Numbered from the stretch's first letter, positions 20,100 to 32,961 are shown. The stretch: DNA of 64,000 nt from Apteryx mantelli (GCF_036417845.1 NC_089981.1:1071501-1135500), one strand, 5' to 3'. A program made the numbers and translations. Notes: generated by a model from the letters alone, not told the origin.

Positions 20100-23000
20100 T
20101 CCAAGGGGCAAGGGCAATTTCTGTCTCCGCTTTTATTGCTTGTTTAACGTTTGCTAAACAGATCCAGGGGAAAAACAAACACACTTCGAGCAAATGGGAA
20201 AGCTGCTCTGCAGAGTGACGCCTGGATGCTTGCGGTGTACAAACAACGGGGCCTGAGGGCGGCTGACGGAGGAATACACCCATTCGCCTGGCCACCTACA
20301 CTTCCGTAGTCCTGTGGGGTCAGAGACTTACCCTAGCGCAGGGTGACGGAGGTGGGATACTCGCCTGAATGGTCTGGGGCCTGTGGGAGCTCTAAGGAGC
20401 AGAGCACAACCCTGGCCTTGTGAGATCGAAGGATTAGTGTGCAAACTCTCCAAAGTTTTCCTGCGTGCCTGCCTGGACTGGGGAAAGCCAGAAAATCACC
20501 CCCGTGGTGATTTAGAGGCTTTTAGAATTATCTGCACCCCAACTCACCATCCTAGACTTTCCTTGCCCATAGGCTGCATTGCAAGCAGTAAATAATTCCT
20601 TATATCAACCATTCAATGCAGAATGGAGGCAACCCTGCAACAGCAGTGACTGCATCGAGGGACAGGGGATCCGGCTTTCCTTGGCTGCAGGCAAGTTCGT
20701 GCACCGTGTGTGCTGCGTCCAGCACCTGGAGCAGGTCTCCATGCGGCCTCAGTCTCCCAGGCAAGAAGCTGGTGCCCGCAGAGGTTCCCACCGGCGCTTA
20801 GCAGGAACGACGGAGATGGCAGGGCTCTCCGGTCAGGAATGCGATAGCCCCCGGCACCGAGGCCCTGCAGGAGGTATCCCTGCAGAAAGCCTGGGTTTCC
20901 CTGCTGGTACTGCACGTCTGACCAGATGGACATGGCCATGGGGCCTCGTGGAGGAGTCCGGACAGTTCCTGCAAGCGGAGGCCGTGCCAGGAGCCCGGAC
21001 TGCGTGGTGCAGCCGTGCCGGCACGCTTGTGCGGCTGCCCCGGAGGAAGGGAGATGTGCAATCAGCGCTGCCTCTTCCTGCGGGGCCACGAGGCGATAAG
21101 CACCCGGTCTCATGCCGCTGACTCACACTGCCAGCTCCCCGGCGGCTGCTCCTCTCTCCGGTCCCCGCGCGTGACCCGGGGCCCGGTCCGTGCTGGGGTG
21201 GCCGGCGCCTGGGCGCAAGGCTGCAGCTGCGCCGCTCGGCACGGAGCGGCTGCGCGGTTTGCTCGTGCTCCCAGCCGGCAGCAGCACGCCGGGCAAACTT
21301 CTACGTGCGCGCCTGGGCGAAACGCTCCCGGTGCCAGCGTGCCTCCGGGACCTGGAGCGCGACGGAGGGAACAGCCGGCGCAGCCCCTGCCCCGCTGCAC
21401 GCGCTGGCGCGCTGGGGGCAGGCGAAGCCCCATCCCAGGCCAATGGAGCAGTGTGGCTTTATTTTGATTTTTTTTTTTTTTTCCCCCTTGCGGGAACCTT
21501 CTCACTAAACCCTTGGCACAAAGCGTTGCTTTTGCGCCGCTTTTCTCCGCTCGCCTTCCCACACGCTCTTCAGCAAGCTCTAAAATCCCCCTTCCCCGCA
21601 CGCACAGGCATCCCGGCAGCGCCACAACCTCCCGCACCCACACAGCCGTGTTCGCCGTCGCTTCCACCGGGGCCGGGTGGGTGTAAAGTGCGTCTGACTC
21701 ACGCCGGGGCCGGGCATGCCGTGCACACGGGCGGAGAGGACGCCGGCCGGGCAGAACCTCCCCCCCCCCCCGTCCCCGTCCACGCTAAAGCCAACGGGAG
21801 CAACGTGGGAGGCGAGTCAGCGGCGGGAAGCGATGCCGCGGGTTTGGAAAGCACCTGGGAGGAAGGACGAGCCGGCGTGTCGGCCGTGCCCGTAGCGTGA
21901 GCCGGCTCGGCACAGCGCCGGCAGCGAGCAGCCCTCCGTGCCCCGCGTCCCGGATGCTCGGCGGATGCTCCCTGAGAAGCCACAGCTTGACCACATCAGG
22001 ATGAATTTCCTCGGGCGACGACGCCTGCGCGTGGCTCCCCGGCGAAGGCCACTTTCCCTGCCAAATCGCAATTTTTGGTTCCCAGCCGCTTTGGCTTTCA
22101 CACTGTTCCAAAAAAAAAAAAAAAAAAAAGGGTCATTACACTTCTTTCTTCCTCTTTTATTTTGATGATGGGGAGAAAATGGGTATTTCTCATTCTCCCT
22201 TTACACCAAGAGGGGAGAACCTTTTCTTTTCTTTTCTTTTTTCCCCCCATTGTTCAGGCCTTTTGTACAAATTAATCTTTGGGCCGAGGCCAAGCCTGGG
22301 GAAATTTCGTCTAAAAACGATGGAATTTGCAAGCCTAACGGGAGTAATTACAGGGGGTTAGGAAGCAAACTCTTTTGTGACTTTTAGCAGGAGCAGTGTG
22401 TGACCTGGCACCTGCTGCAGCTAATAAAAACGGTAACGACCCGGCAATAACCAGGCAGCGCTCGGATTCCTCCCCTTCTTTCCCCCTCTTCCAGGCGCCT
22501 TGGCTTTCCGTCGTTGCTCCCCGTCGCGGCAGCGGGCTCCGATGGCGGGAGCCGCCGGGGGGGGGGGTGGGTGGGGGGCAGAACCGGTCGGGCAGCGCGG
22601 CAGCGGGATTAGCGGCGCCGCGGCTCGTTTGCCTGCTCGCGGGGCTCCTCCTGGGAAACCGGGGCTGCCCCCAGCTCACCCGGCCGCCGGCCCTCGGGAC
22701 GCGCCCCGCGCGCGCGCGCACGCAGCGGAGCGAGCGGCTGCCAAAGCGATTCCCTTCGGAAGGATGCCCGTCCCTTCAATGAATTATTTCGGTGTGCGAA
22801 TAGCCCTAACTGACAAGTTTGGCCAGCCGAGCGCAACCGAAGCACTTGCTGTCGTCTCCGTGCACAAGCTCTGGCAACTTACCCAGCAAAGGAGGCATTG
22901 CTGGAAAGTCACCCGAGCGGCCCGGCGGGCAAGCGGCGCGTCCATCCCCGCCGGGGATTCGGTGCCTCGTCCGTCACGCCGCGGCGGAGAATCGCAGGGA

Positions 23001-26000
23001 CCTCGGGAGACCTAGAGCACCTCCCAAGCCCTGCTCCGCGCTGAGCGCCCTGGGACCTCCGGCGGCACCTCGGGGCCACCCCGTCCTGCCCGGGCACACG
23101 CGCGTGTGCATTAGCACAGGTTTCCCCCCCCAAAGCCCCGCGCAGGACGTGGGGTGGCGCCAAGCGGACGGGATCGCCCAGCCTCCGGCAGGACGAGCAG
23201 CGGGCGAGGGTGTCCGGGGCAGCTGTCGCCGCCGCCAGCCTCCGCCCTGGCACGTATTTTAATTGCCGAGAGCAGCCGTCGCGTGCTGCTCCCGCTTTGC
23301 GCAGCGTTTGCTTGGGCGTATCCGAGCACCCCCAAAGGCTCCTGCTTTTGGGCTCCGAGGGGGATTTCCGCCGCTGCTGGGTGCTGTTCGCCGCGGGCCG
23401 GCCTGTTTGCTTCGCTCGAGCGGCGCGGCGAGGCCGGCCCTCGCCGGCGGCGCGCTTCCACGCAGGGCCGCGCCGGCGCAAAGAGACCGGCGTGCGCCTG
23501 GCCGCTACAGCCTGAAGCCTCGGGACGGCTGCCGTGAGCCGGGAGGTCCCTGCACGGAGCCTGCCGGGATGCTGCCCGTCACGGCCGCGCCACGTGCTTC
23601 ACTGCGCTGGCTCCGCACCAAGGCACTTAGCCGCGGCTCCGCGGTGACCGAGCGGCGTGGGCTCCCGGCCCAGGGCTGCGGGACGGCCCCCGCCGGGCAT
23701 CTCCGCCGGCGCCGCGGGGGCCGCCGCGGTGTCGCCTGCCTCCCGAGCGGGTGCTGATGTCCTTGCTGCGAGCGGGAGGCGTCTGAGCTCTTCCTAGCGT
23801 TAAACGGGGGGGGCGTCCCAGCTGGCGTGACCCCCCCCCCCCCCCCCGGCGCGTGGAGGCAGTTCCCGTGCCTCCCCTCCGGCCGGACCGCCGTGCCCCC
23901 TCTGCAGGCCTGCCTTGCGGACCCATTTCCGCATTTTTCCGAGACGCTCTGCCTCCAGGTGAGGGTTTTTCCCCAGGCCCGGTGCCGAGAGGCGAGCCGA
24001 GCATCCCTGGCAGACTCCCCTGGGGAGAAGGACTGCGGAAAGACCTTGGGGACAAGGATCGCGGTCGGGAAGAGGAGCACAGCGTGGGAAGGCGCGTGCT
24101 GCTCCGGTGGGCTGGGGTGATCGGGACAGTGCCGAAACAACCAGGGCGCTCTGCTCAGCCGGGTCCAGTGAGCATTCCCGGCGAGGAAGAACTCGGAGAG
24201 GAAGGGCTCGGGGGGGTCCTTCGGCCTCGTTCCTCCAGCCCCGCTGCTCGCCGCCGTTAGAATTCATTATTTCTCCTCTCCCAGTCAGCAAATATTATTA
24301 TTAAAAGAACAGAAGAAACCCAAAGAGCAACACGAATGGTAATAAAGGCGAATTTAGAGACAGCGGCATGGCTAGGGAAACGCGCTCCGGGGTGGTCGCG
24401 GGGCCGTTTCCCACGGCCCGACCAAGCCCCTCGGGCAGCCGTGCGGCTGAGCCAGGGGCAGGGGGGGGGAGAGCACCTGCACCCCAAAGCGTGCCCCCAC
24501 GTCCAAGCAAACCCCCGGGTTGAAGGGACCTGGGTGTATGCGCGACGCAAGGGCAGATGAGCGAGAGAGAGGCAGAAGCAGCTGTGCACGGGGGGGGGGG
24601 GGGTCCTGAAACCATGCCTGCTCCCGACCCCCCCCCCCCCCCCGCTGCATTCGCCCGCCGTCCCCGCTCCTCCTGCTCCCTCGCAGCCCCAGCCGAAGGA
24701 GTTGCACACCTTGGCTTCCAGGCTAACGAGCGCTTTGCGTCTCTCTCTTCAGGAGCAATTGCAAAAAATGCTTATTGCTACGCTCTCTGCTTTCCCGGAG
24801 GCGGCTGTCTCGCCGGCCGCTCGCCGCGGGGTTTAAAGGGGGCTGAAAGGCAAAAACCGCCCTCCCGCGCTGCCTCGACGCAGCACCGGCCGCGGCGGGG
24901 GCTCAGCGCCCGGCCCGGGGGTGAGAGGCGCCAGCTCCCCGCACGGCCCTAAGGCAGCGGCGACGGCGACGGCAGGGAGAGGCGACGGGCGGAGGCAGAA
25001 GCCGAAGGCTTGCGCGTCGGACTTTGCCCCATCCTGCCCGGCACCAGCTGCTCGGCTGGTGGGACTGGCTCCAAGGCCCCGGGCTCCTCCCTGCCGTCCC
25101 CGAGCCCTCCGCAGCTGGTGTCTTCTCGTGTTTTAGTTGCCGTTAAATAAAGGGATACTTAACTGCTCTGGCACTTAGCCTGAAATTAAAAACGTGTCAT
25201 TCACCCACCATCTCTCACCCCCCCCCCCCCCAGTCTGCAGGTGCTGGCTGCTATTAATACTTCCCCAAATAATTGCATCCACCTCGAGCACTGCAGGGCG
25301 GCAGGGTCCAAAGGGGGACGGAGAAGTGATGCAGCAAACACGCGGCCATGGGTCGGTCGCGGAGGGCTTTCGCGTTACAAGCGGCCGCGGGTTCGGGAGT
25401 CAGGTTTCGGTCGACAAGGCCGCGGGAAGCGCTTGCTCCCACCCCGCTGACCTGACTCAGCAGGGCAGCACCCCGGGGCATCACCGTCAGCTCCGGACGC
25501 TGACGGCCCCGCAAGTCCCCCCGGGGGGGGCAACGCCGGCTCTCCTGGACGTGGCCGTGGAGGCGTCTGCAGCGGCCCTGCCTGCCCGGTGCTCCCGGGC
25601 TTTTGCCGTCCCTGCCAGGAACCGGTGGGACAAACTGCTCTTCCGAGACGGGCGACGGGCTCGGTCTCCACGTAGCTTAGGCAGCCTGGGGCCCTTTGGC
25701 GCGCGCCCAGAGCCTGTTGATTGCAGGCCTGCCTCCTGCCGCTTGCAAAGCCCTTCAGGGCTGGCCCCCGGTTGTCTTTTCTTTTCTTTTTCATGAGCGC
25801 CGGGAGACGTTTGCAGCCGACGTCTCTGCTGGGAGCAGACGCTGCCCTTGCGCATCCCGTGCAGGCTTGCCGGGCGAGAGCGCGGTGCGCGCCGCTCCGT
25901 AACCGCGCTGCCCTTCCCGTGGGACCCCCTAAGAGCTCTTGCTCGGCTGATCTGGGCCTAAGAGGTTGCGCTGTGCAAAAAAAACCAATAGCTCTTTGCG

Positions 26001-29000
26001 TCCCGATGCTTGTATCGCTTGCGGTACACGGAGCCGTAACGAGTGGTGACCTCTATTAGGTATGCTATTAGCCTCACCAGGAGCTCCGAGAGTACACTGC
26101 TGGGCTTTTTTGGTGGATATAAAGGCAGTCAGGTTCTGCTGAGCAACTGTACAATTAGCAACAAATCACTGCCGTGACTGCAGGCACTGATTAATTGAAA
26201 CCAGTGGCAATGGGTGGGGGTGACTCGCAATTTCTTCTCCTGTTTTTGTTTTCAGCTGTGGCATCGCTGCAAGGGTAGCGCTAAGGTCATTTGGGAACGG
26301 TTCCTCTGCGTTGTCCCCTAAGGCGTCCGGCCTGAGCACGTCGTGTCGCCTTGTTTCCTGTGCCGGGCGGGGGGGGGTTTCCTCTGCCGCAGGGAACGCA
26401 AGTTTTGCTTGGCTTTATGATAGTTAAGGTTCTTCCACCCCCTTTCCCAGGGCTGGAGAGAGCAATTGTTGTTAGAGCTGAGCTAGCAGAACCTCCCCCC
26501 CGCTCTCCCACGCGCGCCCTCCTGGAGCGCACGCGTCTTGAGCGATGATGCTTTTTTTCTCATTGCTACGGCCCTGACGCCACCCGAAGTCGTCGCGGCC
26601 CGGCCCAGCCCAGCGGGAGAAGGTCGGCCGTCAGCAGCCCTTCCTCCCACAGCGCCGGCACGGCCTGGGCACCGGGCGCTCTGGCTCACAGCTCGCCTTC
26701 TGGCACCCAGGAACCGGCCACGGTGCGAGGGACCCTGGTCCTGCATGCCACGGGTCCCCACGTGGAGGACACCGTTGGGACAGGGAGGAGGCAGGAACGT
26801 GCCGGCTGCTGGCTCAGGGTGGGAGAGGTGACACCAGGAGGCTTACTCCAGCAACGACACCAGCGGGGGTAAATCAGCACACGCTTGGGGGTGGGGGGGG
26901 TGAGTCCTCTCCCCAAAGCCCCGTGAGACATCCAAGCAGTGTCAATCCATCACGGCTTTGCACCAGCATCAGAGAAATCTCTTTTCAAAGCAGTAGCCCG
27001 TCGGGCAGAACCGGTCCCGGTCTTTCAGCCTAAAGCTGCGTTTGCTGCTGAGGAGGCCTCATGTGCGGCCGAGGAGCCCTCACAGTGGGACTCGGGTGGT
27101 TGCAAAGTCTGGAGCAATGAGCATGTGCGAAGTGACACAGTGGGAGATTTTTGGGGCTGGGGACGGCGCTCCTCCAGGGCAATCTGAGAGCTGAGACGCT
27201 TCTTGCCACGATGGCAGGCAGTTCCCGCTCGCAAAAGCTGCGTGAGACCTTGGCCTCCAAGTGAACCGAAGACTACGGAGCTCAGGGAGAAGAGGTCCAA
27301 GACAAGCCTGCCTTTGCAAGGCTGCAAGGCAGAGATGGCCACGAGCAGCCCGGGAGGCAGCCCCCATTCGCTTACCACCTGCTCCATGCCTGTCCCTACC
27401 ACAGACGTGTCCTGCAGAGGAGCGGGGGCAAGAAGGCCCGGTCCTGGCGTACGGGAGCTTGGTAGGACCCGGGCTCCTCAGAGGGTCTCCTGAGCCCTGG
27501 GATGTCCATCAGAGGCTAAGACACCCGAGATGTTCACAGGACTGAAGTGACGGGACCAGACTGCCTGGCTGAGTGTTGCACAAGGTGGGACACTTGGAAA
27601 AGCAAAGCGGAGGAGTCTCAGCCGGACACGCTGTGCTGCACAGCCCTGCTGGGACCAGGGTGCCTAGAACCGAGCCTAGAACCATCGTGCTGAAGTCTGC
27701 ACGTGCTGCATACGCAGCAATCAGCGTTCATCCAGCGGGCACCGCTCACAGCTCGGGCTCCGGACCTACCTGTTGGCGTACTGAGAACTTGCTAGCGTGG
27801 AGAACGCCCCCACAGCAGCAGGTCAGCTCAGTTGGTTGAGGCAGACCATCACGACCATCACGAGGGTTGGCAGAGGAGGGGCTGGTGCGTCTGAGCAGGC
27901 AGAGCAGGGCCTGCACCTTCTCCGGCAGCGTGAGCGCTTTCCCCTGCCTTTGCACGGGAGCAGGCCAGGGAGGGCTCACGTAATCCCTTCGGCTAGCAGA
28001 GCCGGGAAGCGGTGGCCACCTGCAGCTGGCTGCCACCGCATCCGCGTGTAAATCGAACACTAACTACTGCAGATGCTGGACCAAAGTCCAGGACGATCAG
28101 AGTCCCTGCAAGATTTGAATCAGATCTGGCAGGAGAAGCCTCTAGCGTCAGCCTGGGAAAGGGAAGCAGATATCCAGGAAGCCGCAGCCCCAGAAGGAAG
28201 GGAGAAGCAGTAAACGGTGAGGACAAAGGAGACGCACTCTGTCCCAGGCACCGGAAGGACAAAGGTAGGAAATCAGCCAAGCTGTTTAGCTTGACATCCA
28301 GCCCCAGCAGAAAATAACCATCCGCGGAAGAGCGTGCTCGCTAATGCAAGTGCTTATGAGAAAGGTTTCTAATAGCCGGCGAGCAGCCCAGGTTCATTAA
28401 GAACAGGTCGTGCCAAGCCCACCTAATAGCCTCCTTAAATGTAATCACAGATGAAGGAGATAAGGGAGCACGGGGCGAAGAGGCTCTGTACGTTTCAGCC
28501 AGGCGGTTGCTCTCCAGTGCCGTAGCACAAACATTAAGGAGTTGGACCCTTACCAAGCAGATAAAGATGCCTCCGCATGTATTAGCAACCGGTGGTGGAG
28601 CCAAGAGCGCTCGCCCGCCGGGAGCCCTCTGCCCAAGGAGCGGCTGCAGGCAGGGCCGAGCCCGCGGAGGGTCTGCCAGGACGCCCGCAGCTTCGCGTCA
28701 CACCCAGCTCCCTTGGGAATGATGGGATCTGCCGGCGCGGAGACCTGCCGGCGGCGTCCAAACCAGCTGCAGCGGGCACAGGGATAACGAGGGGAGCCGG
28801 AGAGACGGGAGCCCAAGGGCACCCGGGCTCGGGGACGGGTGGAGAGCACAGCCACAGCTGGTGGCCGAAGCCGGAGGGGAGGAGAGGAGCGGATGGTAGC
28901 CCCACGGCCTTGTGCTGCCATGCCCGGGCTAACCCGCGTGCTTTGGGGATGGACTGGATGGGAACGACCCGAGCCGGCAGAGTCCCTGCGGCGGGCTGGG

Positions 29001-29351
29001 GGCTGCTCTCCGGCTGCAGGCTCCGGGGCAGAGCGGAGGAGGGAGGGGGGGGCCGCAGCTTTGCACCGTGCCTGAGCAGCCAGCGAGCGGAGATAGCCGG
29101 TGACAAGGGGATTAGCAGCTGTGAAATGGTAATGACCACGCTCAGCGCAATCGCCGGGAAGCGGACACTTCACGCGGCCCTAATAACCCGTTATGGCCGG
29201 CTGCTCCGCTCGCCGGGCGGCCGGACTGCGGGGATGGCTCCCAGGTGCGCGCTGCAAGGAGCCTGGAGGGACCCTGCCCCGCGTGCCACCGTGTGCCGCA
29301 GCTCCCTGCCACCCCCCCATCGCCTTGCAGGGGGCTCCGCGCCGGGGACGG
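20100..29351. other. Intergenic GC-rich stretch upstream of SYT7; no gene supported
   Basis: No open frame here has a recognisable domain or a convincing exon structure. The stretch is GC-rich with AT-richer islands at about 20100-20220, 22200-22450, 24260-24360 and 26030-26260, which stand out as possible conserved regulatory blocks. A run of 20 A lies at 22110-22129, with a CTTTT repeat near 22217-22236. Long C or G runs occur near 23829-23847, 24590-24603 and 24629-24644. Confidence 0.6.
22110..22129. repeat. Poly(A) run of 20
   Basis: An uninterrupted run of 20 A lies in an AT-richer island. No retroposed gene body could be recognised on its 5' side. Confidence 0.9.
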
Positions 29352-29599
29352 GCGTCGCGGAGCGAGACGGCAGCCCCTCTCTCCCCGGCGCCCGGGGGCG
29401 TCTGATTTCTCCCTGACACCATCAGTAAAGCCCTGCTAAATCGGGCGCCCGGCTTTTGGGGGGGTGGGAGGATTTGCGTCAGCGGGTGACACTTTTAGCC
29501 GGGGAGGGGGGACTCCGGGTTGGGAAGCAGCTGCCGGTTGAGTCACGCGCGCAGAGGGCTCCCCGAGGCGGCCTGGCACCGCCGGCAGCCCCCCGAGCG
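29352..29599 (+). repeat. Inverted repeat, left arm (about 250 bp)
   Basis: This arm is the reverse complement of 31828-32084. Two blocks of about 55 and 135 bp match with about one substitution. The length difference comes mostly from G runs (7 against 14 G after GGCTTTT) and a C/G-rich patch near 29375-29392. The shared core contains TGAGTCAC (AP-1 type), GCAGCTGC (E-box), TTGCGTCA (CRE/C/EBP-like) and TGACACCATCAGTAAAG. No coding frame is credible in it. Confidence 0.95.
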
Positions 29600-30839
29600 G
29601 CGAGCGGGAGCGGGGGGGGGTCCGTCCCCCGGCCCTGCTCCGGATGCTCCCTTGGCCGCGGAGGGACGGGGGGTCCCCAGCTGCCGCGGCCGGGACCCAG
29701 CGCCGGCATTGCTCCTGCAGCTCCAGCGGCCGAGCCGCTTCCCGCCAGATGCTGGGGCTGTTACAGCCCTGCGTGCTTTTGGCAACCCGCCGCTCCGAGG
29801 ATCGTGAGCCGGTGCGTGACACCGTTACGCTCGTCCGTCCGTCCGTCCGCCCCCCCCCCCCCCACCAGGCCCCTGCGGCTCCTAACAGATGCCCAGCATC
29901 CCGGCTCCTTCAGCTCGCGCAGCACGCTCCCGCGTCCCCGCCGCTCCGCCTGCGCCTCGCTGCCGAGCGCGCCATATGGGCTGCCAGCGAGCGGGCCTGC
30001 CGGGCTCCCGCGCGGTGGAGAAAAGCAATTCCCCGCGCAGCGGGGAGCGCAGGGCGAGGCTCCGGCGCCGGCGCCGGCGCCGAGCGGGCCGGATGGGACG
30101 CTCTCCCAGCGCCTCCTGCCCCCCCCCCCCAGCATTCCTCGGCGAGCCGGCCGTCCTTGTGCGTCGCTGGCGGACGGGTCCTGGCACCCGTTCCGCTGCC
30201 TAACTTCCAAAATAGGCTTCGGGAGACGGCGCCTAGACTGCCAGCGCCGCCGAGCGCCTGCTGGCTTCAACCGGATTTGCGAGCCCGGGAGCGTATCTCG
30301 AGACGGGCCCGTTTGTCCGATGGCCTAAGCGTGGCTTTGCAGCGTCCACGCAGCGCCTGTCCCGGCGCCGCGACTCTCCCTGCTTCCCCGCGAGGGAGCC
30401 GGACGCCGGCGGTCGGGTCCTGGCGTCGGCCGCAGCCAGCTCCGGGCCGTGCGCCGGCGTCCCCGGCAAGCCAGCAAGCCGGCGGGAGGAGACGGAGCGC
30501 GGTCGCGCAGCTAACAACGGCTGTGTCGGAAAACATATGCAGGAGCTGGAGGAGGGAATTGAAGCAGCAGCGAAGACTCCTTGCCGTTTCCTGACTGCAT
30601 CCCAAAGAAGGCGCTTCGGGCCCCGGATGCGCGCGCTTTGGGGCAGTGCCAGCGTTTAACCGGGCTCTGCAGCGCCTGGCCCTCGTCAGAGGCAGCCTGC
30701 CCCGAACTCGGGGGGCGGGGGGGAGGAAGAACAGCCCCGTCCGCTTTCGGGGCGCGGGGACTGGGGTTTGTTTCCACCCCTCCGGGCAGGGCTGGCCCCG
30801 AGGCCGATTTTCTCTACCGGCTCAGAAGAAAGCCCTCCT

Positions 30840-31460
30840 GGCGGGCGATGGGATGGGATTCGATAGGCTACGGGACGGGATACAGGATGGGATGGGATGG
30901 AAGAGGGTGGGATAGGAGGGGAAGGAAGGGGAGGGGTGGGATGAGAGGGAGGGGAGGGGAGGGGTGGGAAGGGGGATGGGATATGGGACAGGATGTGGAA
31001 TGGGATGAAGGGGGGGATGGGATGAGAGGGGTGAGGAGGGGATGAGACATGGGATGCGATGGGAGGGGAGGAGAGGGGAGGGAATAGGGGATGGGATGGA
31101 GGAGGGAGGCACGAGATGGGATAGGAGGGGAAGGAAGGGGATGGGAGCAGATAGCATGGGATGGGATGGAGGAGGGTGGCATGAGATGGGATGGGAGGGG
31201 AAGGGAGGGGATGGGAGAGAAGGGGATATGGGAGGGGAAGGGTGGGGAGGGGGTGCAGCATGAAAGGGAATGAGAGAGGATAGGAAGGGAGGGGAGGGCA
31301 GGGGAGGAGATGCGATATGGGGTGGGATGGGATGAGAGGGGATGGGATATGGGATGGGATATGGGATGGGAGGGGAAGGGAGGGGAGGGGATATGGGGTG
31401 GGGGGGATGGGATGGAAGAGGAGGGGAGGGGAGGGGATGGGGCGGGAGGGGAAGGGAGCG
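30840..31460. repeat. Degenerate GGGAT/GGGGA minisatellite block
   Basis: About 620 bp is made almost entirely of GGGATG, GGGGA and GAGGGG steps on the plus strand, with ATAGG, ATATG and GGAGG interruptions. It lies between the arms of the inverted repeat. Minus-strand frames through it read as Pro/Ser/His/Ile repeats and are not genes. Confidence 0.92.
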
Positions 31461-31827
31461 ACGAGGAGCTGCGTCCCCGTGCTTAACCAGGAGGCTCCGC
31501 GAAGCCTAACGAGACCAAGCATGTGGTTTGGGATGCTGAGGATTTTCACCATCTCCTCCCCCCCTCCAAGCCTCATCCGTAGCTGGGGCTCACTGTCCCT
31601 GCCGGGCGGCACGGAAGGGGGGGGTCAGGCCAGGCTCCGGCCCCGGGGGGCGGCCGAGCAGGGGGGGGGCGGCACGCGCTGCTCCAGCCTGGCGGCTCCC
31701 ACGCCGGAGCCGGGAGCTGGCGGGAAGCGCCTCCGGCGGTGCGGGAGCTCGGGCAGCTCCCCACGCTCCCGTGCTTCCCGTGCTCGCTCGCTCTCTCCCC
31801 CCGCACGTACCCGGGCACCGGGGGCCT

Positions 31828-32084
31828 CGCTCGGGGGGCTGCCGGCGGTGCCGGGCCGCCTCGGGGAGCCCTCTGCGCGCGTGACTCAACCGGCAGCTGC
31901 TTCCCAACCCGGAGTCCCCCCTCCCCGGCTAAAAGTGTCACCCGCTGACGCAAATCCTCCCACCCCCCCCCCCCCCAAAAGCCGGGCGCCCGATTTAGCA
32001 GGGCTTTACTGATGGTGTCAGGGAGAAATCAGATGCCCCCGGGCACCGGGGGGAGAGGGGGGCTGCCGTCTCGCTCCGCGACGC
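31828..32084 (-). repeat. Inverted repeat, right arm (about 257 bp)
   Basis: This is the reverse-complement partner of 29352-29599, separated from it by about 2.2 kb. It carries the same AP-1-type, E-box and CRE-like motifs on the opposite strand and the longer homopolymer tract (14 C on the plus strand, about 31963-31976). Similarity stops abruptly at both ends. Confidence 0.95.
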
Positions 32085-32961
32085 TTCCCCCCACCCCCCC
32101 GGTGGGTGCCTTCTCGCAGGGGCCGAGCGGTGCGGTGCGGCGCGGCGCAGGCGGCCGGGAACTCGCCGGGGCTCCCTGAGAGCCGGCTGGTCCCCGCGGC
32201 GGAGAACGGCCCCTCGTTAGCTGCCCCGGGGGGGGGGGGGGAGGGAAGCAGGCTCGCGCCCCCGTGTGCAGGCTCCTCTCCCACGGGGCCGATCACCCGC
32301 CTCTCACTCGCTCGTGGGGAGCCGGTGAGAGCCGTAATTCAGCCCCGCTCCCTCCGCCCGCTGAGCAGCGCTTTCGCGCTGCGGAGCCCAGGCGCGACGA
32401 GGCGCCCGCGCACGGCAGGGCCACGAGACGCGGCGGGCCCCCGGCCGTCCCACACGGCCAGCTCGGGCTCCTGGGTGCTCGCCGGCGGCGAGGAGGAGGA
32501 GCACCGCGGAGCAGCCCGCGTGAGCGCTGACCCGCGCTCGGCCATCGAAGAGGGTGGCAAGCTGCCGGGAATAACTTGCTTCCGCAGCGGGGGCAAAGTC
32601 CTTGCGCCAGTTAGCTCCAACACCCGCACGCATCTCTTTCTTTGCCCGTGGCGTGGTAAGGACCGTCGTCCAGCCCCGCTGCTCCCAGCGCTTCCCAACG
32701 GCAGCGCCGCGAGCCCAGGCGCAGGGCTGCGCTTGCCCCTCGCCCAGGGTGTTCCCAGCCCCGTGGCGGCAGGGCTGGGGGCCTCGGCTCGGGCTGCCCG
32801 TGCAGCCAGCGCGCCCCTGCTTCTCGCCCGCCATCCCTCGCGTCCCGTCCCCCCCCGCAATCCCGCTGGGAGAGCAAGCTCTTGCCCAGATCCGGCCTTT
32901 CCCGGGGGCTTCCCGCGGGAGAGCCTGGCGGGAAGCGCGGCGACCCGAAGGGGCGGCGCGG

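Noticed and set aside
18645..20295. Overlapping 369-454-codon frames on both strands around the SYT7 promoter
   Set aside because: They consist of Ala, Pro, Arg, Gln and Cys-Val runs from GCC, CAG and TG/CA repeats. The phase-matched SYT7 first exon explains the only coding piece.
27823..27880. A tRNA-like stretch (AGCTCAGTTGGTTGAGGC)
   Set aside because: Only a B-less D-arm-like word is present. There is no T-arm (GGTTCGAATCC), anticodon stem or acceptor stem at the right spacing.
29352..32084. A DNA transposon with terminal inverted repeats
   Set aside because: The arms are inverted, but there is no target-site duplication at the outer ends and no transposase frame. The interior is simple repeat and GC-rich unique DNA.
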